Assembly (NCBI RefSeq): GCF_042646125.1
Contig: NZ_JBHRSW010000004.1
Coordinates: 1-64,000 of the forward strand
DNA length: 64,000 bases
Direction: 5' to 3'
Origin: Glaciecola flavus
GTDB taxonomy: Bacteria; Pseudomonadota; Gammaproteobacteria; Enterobacterales; Alteromonadaceae
This document shows positions 18,601-30,600 of the stretch, piece after piece. The first letter of the stretch is position 1. Each line of letters starts with the position of its first letter. Under the pieces are notes generated by a model. It did not search any database and was not told where the DNA came from. It saw only the letters and a program-made list of their open reading frames with translations. A program made the translations under genes and the position numbers.

Positions 18601-21600
18601 AACTTCAACAGGCTGGTACTATTCGAGTCTCGGATTTCATCTATGCCATCACCTCGACGATAAATATACGTATCCTCGCCTTTACCACCATAGAGCTTGT
18701 GGTTACCTTCGCCACTGATGAAGATATCGTCACCGTCTGTGCCCGTTAAGGTGCCACCTTCACTATCGCCGCGGATGGCAATCGCTTCTTGAACTATCTG
18801 GTTAATTTCACCGTCATCTAACACCCGACTCCACAGCATCACCTCATCGACGGTGCCTGCAAAGAAGGCATCACCTGAGGTGGTACCGTCGTGCATCTTG
18901 GTTGCACTATTAATCCCCCCTATGGCAATACCGTCATTGTGGGTGTAAAGCTGCATGCCTTGGCTATTGGCTGTATCAAATTCATTGCCATTTAGATACG
19001 CGCGAAACGCCCCTTGCGTGAGTGCCTCAGGGGTATCATTGGCATCCAACACCACGGCGACGTGATACCATTTGTTGGCTTCAAGTCCCTCTATCGATTT
19101 AAAGGTACCCAACCATTTATTCGTATCACTGCCATCAATGGTATCATCCCAACCGCCTGCGTAGAGTGTATTGTTGTCTAGGTAAACATTTAAGCCTCGG
19201 CTACCACCGCCCTGCTCATATATGACCTGACGACCACCATCGGTACCGTCCATCTTAAACCACAAGGAAATCGTCTTAGACGTGTACATGCCTTGGGAAT
19301 TAATCCCATCTCGGTTACCCAAGACCACATGGTCATCTACACCATCTAAGCGCAGTGCGCCATCATAAATGCCGCCTGTAGCGTTAATACTTGCCCCGCC
19401 TTCAGCTCGGCTAGTAGTTGCGCCTGTGCTATCGCTGATATCAGTGTCAAAGTTGAAGTGTGCGATACGGTTGGTAGTGTTGAGGTTAGTAGTTGCACTA
19501 TTTACCGCAGATTCTGAAGTGCTCAACAAGGCAGTTGGTGCAGGTTCCACTAACGACTGTGTCGGCGCAACAAGTGCAGAAGAGTCTGCATTTACATCGT
19601 CGATGGTTGTTGTATTTGGTATTACAGCATTGTCACTTGCCTGTGGCAGCTGACCGATTGTTGTTGATAATGGCGAAGTGAGCAGTGATGCAGCAGATGT
19701 CTGTGTGCTTCTGGGTTGGTTAGTAATATCATCGTGCGTATCTAATACTTTAATATAGAAGTTCTGTGAGGCACTTTCGCCTGTTGTCTTGTTTCTTACA
19801 AGTACTGTCGCAGGATATGTATCTCCTCCTTTTTTTGAACCTGCCTCATTAGTAATCAAGCCACTACTTGATATATGAAACCGTCCCAATTCAGGGGGTT
19901 TAGATGAAAGTTCATATTCAATTTCGTGATTAGATGGAACGTTATTTAAACGCACCTGATAAGAAAGTCTGTTATCCGTGGTTTCACCGTGGGTTAGCGT
20001 TCCAATCGTTCGTATACTCATTGGTCCTCGATTACTTACAACGAAATCAACGGCTACGTCTACTCCGTTTCGTTCACCAACAATAGTAAAACCAAAGTCA
20101 CCGCTAAAAAATGCGCCGCCGTGAGCACTGGGTAAACTCAACTCAGCTTTGGCAAACACACCATTTTCATCTTTAACATACTCTACTGATAGTGGTGAGC
20201 CAACTTGAGTATACCCGTCAATACTTTGGTTAATTGTCCTAAACGTTGCGTTACCAATGTTGTCAAAATAATCTGACAACAATAAAGTGCCTTGGTCTGT
20301 TCCAGGTGACCAATCAATACTCACCGATGATACCTTGCGGCTAATATCAGAGGAGTGTACACCCGGAAAGACAAAGGTAAACGCCACAGGCTCTGATGTT
20401 AAGCCATTTCCATTTGCGTCTGTGGCTGTCACGTAGGCGGTGACTGTGTGCGGAAAAGTGTCAGTAGGTCGATAACGTAGCCTGTTTCGGTTTGGTTCAA
20501 CAAACGAAATTGTACCTTTATTCCCTGCATTATCACTGGTAATGGTATATTTCAACTGTGAGACGTTAGCGTCGTCTTCAAAGTAATCGAATAGGGGGAA
20601 ATTTCGCTGAGCCTCCCCAGGTTGCATAGTCAGAATGCGGTCTTTACCTGGTTTCGCTTTTGGCGCAGTGTTGGTGTCTTCTATATGTAGCTTAAAACTA
20701 CCCGTGCCAATTTTGTTATTGGCTTTCACACTAACAGTAATATCGTATTCTCTATTCGAGGTATACGGCACAACATCGCCTGTTAACTGCAAGTGCCCCC
20801 CAACGACTTTAAAGCCCGGTGGCAATGCTCCTACACTATCAAATGTTATGTCATGTCCTTGTGCATCCGAAAATAATGTAAGCAAATTGACTGGGGGGTA
20901 ATCTTGACCTTCCTTTGCATCTGGCAGTTTTGTTACGCTTGGTGTTGGCGGAGTATCGACCGCCGAGACGCTTTTATTCAACCCAAGGACAAATATTGTG
21001 TCTTCATTCACATTGTCGTTGATGGTAAGTACAAGTTGTATTGGCAAGTTACTACCAAGCGCATTGTGCGAGCGCACAATTATTCGAGTTTGAGAGCCAT
21101 TGCCATCATCAAATGATTCGGTATCAATTGCAAAAAGTGATGTAGTGTCAGCTATCAGATTTCCGTTTTTATCTACATACTCGGCTGTCACTGTTATCTG
21201 CTCACTTGGTAAAGCGACACCCGCATAGATATCAAAGTCTTTCACTATGACCTGTGTATTGAGCTTATCCGAAGGCGACAGGTAAATATCCCGTCTCCGC
21301 TCATCCGCTTCTTGCACAATGGGACGATGGTTTTCGTTGTACACTTCAAACTCAATGTCTCTGTGCGTTGTGCCATAACTGTTAGTCGCTGAGACACGAA
21401 TGCTTTTTGTCCCTTGAGACTCGTAGTCTAACTTTCCCCCAGTGCTTTCTAAAATGTATTGCCCCGATTGTTCCGTATTTAAATTGAAATCAGCGAGGGG
21501 GCTTATTTGTATGTCATCCACATGACGCGTGAATAACGAGCGTAAATCGAAACTGAATTCTTCTCCTTCTCTTGTATTGGGAATGGTAATAGTTGATGCC

Positions 21601-24600
21601 TTTGGCGGTGCCTCAATAACAAGCTTGATGTCTTTCTGTGCCGATGCGCCAGAGGGATCTTCTACTATTGCTGTCAACTCATACGTACCGGCAATCAAGT
21701 CCTCACCCGGTCTTTTCTTGATCCTATTTTTATTTGTGTCACTCGCATTGGAACCGAACCAATACAAAAATGCAGGAAGCCCTTGAACATCAACCAAAGA
21801 TAAGGGATCACTGTCAGGATCAGTAAAGTACTGTACTGCCGAAATTGAAATATCATCATCGATGTCGAATGTTCTAGTCACTGGTCGCGGATCATTAGGT
21901 ACTGGTGCAGAGTTTGCACCAGACACAGCTATCTCGATGATAATATCTTTTTCAGCAAGTAAACCTGACGTGTCTCGCACCACTGCGGTAAGGTGATAAC
22001 TGCCAGCAACTAAGTCTTCGTTTGGTCGCTGCTTTATTCTATTCTTATTCGTGTCATTTGCACTCGAATCGAACCAATATAAAAAGTCAGGAATATTTCT
22101 AACGCTGACTAACGAGAGTGCGTCTCCGTCTGGATCTGTAAAGTATTGCTCAACCCAAATCGAAATAGAATCATCGATATTGTAGCTTCTGATTACAGGA
22201 TCTGGGTCAATTGGCCTAGGCGCTGAGTTGTCCTGCTCAGCAGAGACAACAACAATTATTTCTATTTCTTCTTCTAAGCCAAACGTGTCTTGTACAATGG
22301 CGGTTAAATGGTATTCGCCAGCAACAAGCTCTTCATTTGGCCGTTTCTTGATACGATTTCTATTTGTACTGTTGGCCTCAGGACCAAACCAATATAAAAA
22401 GTCAGGAATGTTTTCGACTCCCACCAAAGAAAGTGGATCTCCGTCTGGATCTATAAAGTATTGCTCAACCCAAATCGAAATAGAATCATCGATATTGTAG
22501 CTTCTGGTTACAGGGCCAGCTTCAATCAATTCCGGTGGACGATTCTCCGTAGTATTGCCCGGAGTACGCACGACCAAATCAAATTGATTACTTCGATCAC
22601 CGTCGCTTGCGTCGATAATAAAAGAGATATCATCCAAAAAGTCACTTGGAACAACTTCACCCAATTTAGTTTTAATCACAATTGTGCCGATATCAATTTT
22701 TGACTTATCGAATATTAACCAATCCGGTAATGCACTTCCGTCCTTCAACTTGATATCAAATGTAAGCGGTTCGCTCTCGGGATCTTCTATGTAATCATTT
22801 AAATTAATCGCCAGCATGTAACCTTGACCAGGTATTAGCGTAGTTATCTCTTCAAACCCTTCTGGCTCAATAAACCGTGGTTTTAAATCTTGCTTCACCG
22901 GCAAGAAGAACGGCAGTAAGGTAAAGAGCTCTGGCTTATCTTTCTGCTTTGCCCTTATGGCGTAGTGGTGCTCACCGCTTTGCGCACTATTCGTTGTCAA
23001 CCCTAAAGTGCCGTTGGCTTGTGTCAATTGTAGCCAATGGCCTCCTAGGCTTGTCAGATCACTATCGACGACGACATACTCTTCATTGTCTTTATCACCT
23101 TGACGTAGTAGCAGTTCAAACTCAAGCTCGCCAATTGCTTCATCAATAAAGATATCCGCAATATTGCCAATGTTATAGTCATACTCGGCACCAATCGTCG
23201 CTGGCGGATAAGATAAACCTTGGAATTCAGGGTTAACACTGGGCGCACGATCAACACCAATATTTCCAGAATAACCGTTAGCCACGTTGATACTGCGGCG
23301 ATTGCCCATAGCATCATAGGTATACGATAAAACAGAGCGGATTTTTTCTTCGTCTGGATTGTCGGGGTTAATGTCGGTCACCATGACTTGTGTGACTCGT
23401 CCATGGGCGTCATAGCCGGTATCGGTGCGCTCTACCACGGTTTGTTTTAAACTGTTGACGGTGGTGCGAGTTTCACTGACCAACTGCCCCCCAATATCAT
23501 ACACAAACTCGCTGTGGCTGCCGGTAGACGAATCAGCTATTGATTTGAGCAGACCGTTCTCGTAATAGGTATAACTCAGGATTTGGTCAACGGCGCCTAG
23601 TACACGGAAGTTGATGACACGATTATCGAGGCGATTGTTACCATCGTAGTGATAAATATATTCGTTATCACTTAAATCACTCTTGCTTATCTGTTGCCCA
23701 AAGTAATTAAATCGTTGACTGTTCTTATCTAATTGGCTGTCTTCACTGTAACCCACTCTCAATCTATCGTAACTTTCTGTGGTTTGACGCCCTAAGCGGT
23801 CATACTCATAGCTCATAGACACCTTGTCTGGGCTGTATGTTCGCAGGACATTCCCCCGAATGTCATTTTCATAACGGTAGGTGTGGCCAAGCGCATTAGT
23901 AAACGATGTTTTATGCCCTAACTCATTATAGATAAACGTGTTTAAGACTTGATAATCGAGGGGGGAAGTGTCATCAGGACGGCGGATATCGCCGGTTTCT
24001 AGTACGCGCCCTAACTTATCCACCTTCGAGGTGGTGATATACCCAAGCGCGTCCATGGTGGCGACTTGCTCACCAAACACGTTATACCCCAAATGAGTAG
24101 AATGCCCTAACTCATCTTGGGCTTGAATAAGTTGACCACGGGCGTCGTAGCGATTCACCCGTGTATGACCACGGGTATCTTGACGGGCTATCAGTTGCCC
24201 GTGGCTATCGTAGTAGTTATTGAAGACGGGCGATTTCACCTTGACTTGGTTGGCTTCGTCATACACCGCAACCGCATGACGCGTTTCCGTCGCGATTTGA
24301 TTGTGTTGATTGTAGGTATATGTTGTCGTATACCCATTCGCATTGGTCACCTGGGTAATGTTACCCCAACGGTCATATTGCTGCCTCACGACTGGGGTGT
24401 CGCGATACACCAAGCCATCACCCGCACGTTTGACCTGATAGGCCTGACCAAACTGCTGATACACGCGCCCCAAACTATCTAGACGATTGACGGTCTCGCC
24501 GCTGCTTTGATGCTTTACACGCACCACTTGACCGCGCAAGTCATAGGCGTAATCTTTTCTGGCGCCATCCCCTTGATTGGTGTTGAGCAAGCGCCCTGCG

Positions 24601-27600
24601 TCATCGTACTCAAAGTACACTTGTAAGGCGGCATTGCTTGCGCCGTTGAATTGCGGGTCGCCCTGCTTTTCTATCTCGCCATAACTGTTGTACTCGGCCT
24701 TGACTTTACGTTGGACGTCATCCCCTGTTGGTGTACGGTGAAGTAATGTGGTTTCAGTGACCTGCCCCAGATTATCGTAGTGGTACTTAGTGATGGCGTA
24801 ATCTGTGCGTTCATCAATGGTTGCGTAGTGCCAATTGGCAAATTGGAAATCAACGTCGGTATCAGTATTTGAATGCTTTGGATCCGTGCGGAAGATACCA
24901 TCAAAAACCACTTCCCCTAATACATCTGTCGCCACTACATTAATATTGACTGACTCGCTTTTGCCAACTAGTGAGGCCGGTATAACACCTTTCAGCTCAC
25001 CTGTATCTGAGTCAAACGTGATATAAGCCCCTAAATATAACGTTTTCCCGTTTACGCCATCTGAAGGACCAAAGCGCGTGTAGCTGATGGTATAGTTGTA
25101 ATGCTCTCCTGGTCGAGTATAGCCTTTGACTTCCTGCAGCACATTGCCGCGATAGTCATAACTGAAGGTGGTGTCATTGCCCTCGGCATCGCGCTGGCTC
25201 ACCACTTGGTTTCTGGCGTTGTATGTCTGCGTGCTGACCCTGACACCTTCCGCACTTTCAGATAGCAAGGCCGATGAGGTGTCAAGCGATGTCGTGGTGT
25301 CTATTGCCCCTTGAGCCGTGACAAGGGTATTTCCATGAATGTCGTAGTGGTATTCGGTCAACAGTGCCTTGGTGCTTTGTGAAACGCTTGTGCGCAGTCC
25401 CTCGACGTCAGTCACCACCGCACTTGGTGGCGCTTTGCTGCGATGCAAACGCCCCAAGGCATCATACACATTCACACTCACCCGCCCAGCATCATCGATG
25501 CGCACCACATTACCCACATGGTCGTAGTCGGTGGTGGTCGTGCGCGTGGTGTCGAACGTCGTAGTATCCACATTTAAGTCGCCACCCGTGTTGTCAACGG
25601 TGTGCAGCCTTAGGTTTTTCTGCACGTCACGGATTTTACGCCCTAGGGTATCGTATTCATACGTCCACACGCGGTCATGCGTTTTCCACGCCTCCATGCT
25701 GGGGAAGGCATCGCTGTCGATGACATACCCGGTGAGCGCAGGGTCGGCGACACGCCCGGCAAATTCCATTTTTGCACTGACCTGCCCAAAGGCATTATAG
25801 GCATATTGAGTCAGGTAGTTTTCCGCGTCCACCCTATAAATTTGGTTGCCAAGCTGGTCATAGAAGTAGCGTGTTTCGGCGTAATCGGTGCGATTGATTT
25901 TTTCCCGCTCTAACACAAGCTCGCCAAAGCGGTTGTATTCGTAGGTGGTTTCAGGGCGCGCTTGATAGTTCGACACACTGCCCGCCTCGCTCACTTCACT
26001 AAAGTGCACAGATGGCTGCTCAACACGAATGACTTGCCCAAGGGTATTGTAGTGAGTATCGACGGTTCGCGAACCCCCTAACGTTGCAATGACGCCATCG
26101 GTGAAACTGTCGATGGTAATTTCGGTGAAGCTATTGCGCATCGTCATGCTCAGGGCTTTTTCATAGCGGGTTAAGGCCACTTGATTACCCTGCGCGTCAT
26201 ATTGATACGCGGTCACATAGCCTTGTGCATCCACATCATAGGCCACACGCCCAGCCGCGTCATACACCTTGTAGGTGTTGATGGTTTCAATCCGTGTCTG
26301 CGCTGTCCCCTCGACGGTATACCTCGCCTTGATTTGATTCACATAGCCTTGCCCGAGGGCATTGTATTGGGTAGTGGAGGTCACCTCAGGGGCGCTGCTG
26401 TCGCCCACTGTTGGCTCAGTCACCGTGGTTTGGCGCCCAAGCGCATCGTAAGTAAACCTTGTGATCTGCTGATGGGCAATATTGGCAGCGTCTAATGCGG
26501 CTACATTCTCTTCAGTCAAGCTCGCGGCGTTCGCGCTGATAAGCGAAGCAGGAGATGCCCCTGCGCCCACCCGTATCACACCGACAGTGCGGGTCTTTAC
26601 ATTGCCCAAATCATCGTAGGTTATCGCCGTGACTTGGCGCGCCTCAGGATAATTTGTCGCTGTGCCATTACCGGCAGGCACTTGCACATCATCAAGCACC
26701 GGTGAATACTCCCGCGCCAAACGCCCAGCCGCATCATAAGTGTAATGCCAAACATCACCGTTCGCATTGGTGTAGCTTGTTTTTTGCCCCGCGCGATTAT
26801 ACGTCCAGTGCTCCTCAATACGGCTGGTCACCCCTTGGCTATCGATGACCTGACGTATTTGCGTCTTGACTCGCCCAGCGGCATCATACAAAGTCTCTGC
26901 TACGCGATCAGCCGAGGATACCGCTATTTCCCCTATCAACCATGCCATGCTCTTTGAGGGTAAATAAGCGCGTAAGCTATCGTCACTTAGCGTCTTCGCA
27001 TACGCAATGCTCTGCTCCACCCGACCGGCCAAGTTATAGCGGGTTTCGCTTATCGCCCCTTCCGCGTCCATCACAAAGCGGATCCGCCCCGCACTGTCAT
27101 AGAAGAAGCGTGTGATGCGGTCATCTGTATTGAGGCGCGTCGACAGCGGCGCACCATCTGCGCGCAAGGCGTAGTGTGTATGAATATCAGTAATATCATA
27201 CGCGTCATTGTAGGCCATGGTGCTGGCCATCGCGCGGGTTTCGATGAGTTGCCCAGCAGCATCATAGCGACTCTGTTTGACCTGCGCCTGACCATCATCT
27301 AGTCGCTGCAGGCTAAACACCACACGGCCGTTTTTGTCATATACCGAGGCGGTGCGGATGTCTTTGTTCGGGTTCGCCGCCGGCAATAAGGCCACCACGT
27401 CCGCCGCCGCAATTTCACCCTTAGCAATGCGCGCCGAATCGTCTTCGCTCAGCGACACCGCATTAGCAAATTTTGTTTGCTCCACCACAAAGCCGCGCGC
27501 ATCATAGGTGTTTTGTGTGACGGCGCCCACTGCATCAATACGCAGCAATAAACGCCCCGCATTGTCATACACGTACTGTTGACGCGCCGCAATTTCGGCG

Positions 27601-30600
27601 CCTTCAGCCTCAAGGCGCGAGGCAATGGCCGCTGGGCGAATAACATCATCATGGTCAAAGCCATTCAACGCAATGGCCTTGTTATACACCGTTTCACTGG
27701 TGGTATTGCCATTGATGTCATAAGTAAAGGCGGTCACCACGTTTTCATTGTTGACACGGTATCGCAACTGCCCTGCCGCGTCATAGATGAAACGAGTCTC
27801 ATGTGCTTCAGGGTTAATACTGGTAATGACTCTGCCAATATTGTCATAAAAATACTGGGTGACGCCGTCAATGCCGCTAACACTTTCACTCGCTAAGCGA
27901 TTATTTACCCCATAAGTGTAGGTCGTTGTCACCGCCGCATCGCTGCCATAACCCTCGGTGCGCGTGAGCGTATTGCCCTCTTCATCATAGGCCAAATGCA
28001 CATGACTGCTAATATCAGTGAGGGTGTCACCGACCAACCGCCCAGTTTGTGTGTCGGTCAACTCCCCAAAGGCGTTATACGTCAACAAGGTACCGGTACC
28101 ATCGCCAGCATCCACCCACTGGGTGCGCGCCGCGCCATCGTATTGATAGGTTTGGCTATGCGCGGCAGTACTGCCCGCCCCGCCCGTCACGCCTTGCTGC
28201 ACTTCAATGGTTCGCCCCAGCACATCGTAGGTGGTGATGGTAGACACCAAGCCATTTTGCGATGGATAACTCACGGTGACTTCACTGCCAGCAGCGTGCT
28301 TGTCGTTATAGTGGTAGCGCGTAACGTTACCCAGCGCATCTTCTTGGCTTAAGATCCGCCCAAAGGCATCATATGTACTATGTACCTCCGCGTTGCTTGT
28401 GGGGGCTTGTCCGCGAGTGGCGTCAAGGTCGTGTATGGTCGATACACGCAAGCCCCGTTTGTCATGCACCTGTTGGTCAGTGCGCATCACGCCTTCTGAT
28501 AAGCGAGTGTGGGAGTAGGTCAACTGGCCAAAATTATCATACACATGCGTGATGTGCTGACCATGGCTCGTCGCGTTTGCGCCTTTACTGCGCTGCGATA
28601 GCTGCAGATTGCCGCGCTGGGTATAAGCATACTCAGCCTGAACGTCATCCTCACTGCCCAGGGTATCCAAGGTTGCCTGAAGCGCCGCGGGAGTATCCCC
28701 ACCCCGTAGCGTCGACATGGCATTTAAAGCCAGACGCGTCGTGTAGGTGACGGCCAAGCGCAGCTCACCAAAGTTCGTGTAATGATGGCGCACCACCTCA
28801 CCGTCACCGCTAATGGTCGCTATCAATTGGTCTCTGTCATCGTAATAGTAGTAAGTGCTAAGGCCCTCGGCGTCCGTGCTTGATACCAAGCGCCCCTTGG
28901 CGTCGATAACCTGCTTACTCCCCGTGTTGGCGGTAGCTAATGCAGAGGAGATGGCCGCCTCCAATGCAGCGCTTTCCATATCCGCGTGTATCGCATCGGC
29001 GCTCTCTGCCGCCACGCGCCCACCAATCATCCCAGTCTGTCGGTCAAGTAAATCCTTCTTATACCAGGTGGCGCGCTGCTCATCTGCCACGCCATTATCT
29101 TCTATAGTGCCAATCAGGTAGCCTTGGGCATTGTATATATAGCGCGTGGTGAGTCCCTGCGGCAACTCGCTTTGTGTCTCAAGCTGCCCACGGGCATTGT
29201 ACGTGTAGCGGGTGATGCGGTCTTCCGCATCTGGGGTCAAGGTAATCGGCTCGCCGCGGTAATGCTTTAGTGGCGCTGCATACACATGCTGGGTGTCCAG
29301 CTGCCCATCGTCATCGTAGGCAAAGCGCGTGACTTGCCCCTCAGGCGACACGGTGGTGACCACTTGACCCAAGCCATTGTAGGCGGTGTATTGCACCCGG
29401 TCAGCCCCTTGAATCAGCTGCGCATTATCATTGCTTGCTGGCCTCAGCGCAGACCACGCCCCAGTCAGTTGCAAGGCGATATCAATGTCAGTCTCAAGAT
29501 AGGCGGCCGATTGCGTGGCATAGGCAATCACTTGGGTCGCTTGCCCCCGCTTGTCATACACATATTCGGTGGCATAGCCCTCGGCATCAAGGGTCGCCAA
29601 CACTAGCCCATCGTCGCTATAAAACGTGCGCTGTACGCGCGTCGCCTCATTCGCCACCAGGGCTGGCACAGTATCGCTATTTACATCAAGGGCGACATCA
29701 TAAGCAATTACATGCGTTTGACGCCCAGCACTGTCATAGCGGTACTCAGTCACACCGCCTTCGCCATCGATGCGCAAGCTCTGACGCCCCGCGTTGTCAT
29801 AGACATAGCGTACCTGCCTGTCGTCGGCAGTGTCTCTCCCCTCAGCACCTATCATATCCGTAATGGCTACCAACGCGCTGATGTCTCCATCCACCGTCAG
29901 CGCATACACGTCACCATCAAGCCACTCGCCGGTGACGACCGTGTCGTTGGCGTAGGTCGTCGTTAACACCAACTGACTGGCATCGGAATAGGCATAGGCC
30001 GTCACAACCCCAGCGCGGTCAACGGTGTAGGCTTGTCGCCCAGCCGCATCATATAAAGTATAGCTGATGGCGCCATTGCTGTGCTGGCGTGCAATCTGAC
30101 GCCCTTGCGCGTCATAATAGAAGCGTTGCACGCCAAATTTTGTGTCGTTGCCGACCTCGCCACTGCTGGTCGCGGTCAAGCGCCCCGCCGCATCAAAGCT
30201 ATTGACGGTCACTAAACCGTTGTGCTGAGTGCTAGTTACGCGAGACTGACTGTCTTGATAGTCGTGCGTGACAAGTGCTGTACGCCCTGCCAGCGCCGGT
30301 GTCTCATCGGCCTCTGTGGATGTCACTAGCACCGTGTCATATTCCGCCAATACGCGGTTTAAACCGTCATACGCATAGGCCTTCTGACGCAGTGCAGGAG
30401 AGGTTTCCCCCAACAAGCGCCCCATCATGTCATATTGAAAATACGTGGTCTGGGCAGTCGTTGCCTCACCTTGCCCTGCCGCGGTCACTGCGCGATAGGC
30501 CACTTGACTGGCCAATTGCCCGCGAAAATCATAGTGATAATCCACCGCACTGACATCAAAGGCCGCCAAACTCGCCAGCCCGCTTTTCCACATCGTCATG

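Noticed and set aside
14000..23000. CRISPR array
   Set aside because: The regular repeats are coding, domain-sized (315 bp or more) and in frame; no short repeat-spacer pattern exists in the window.
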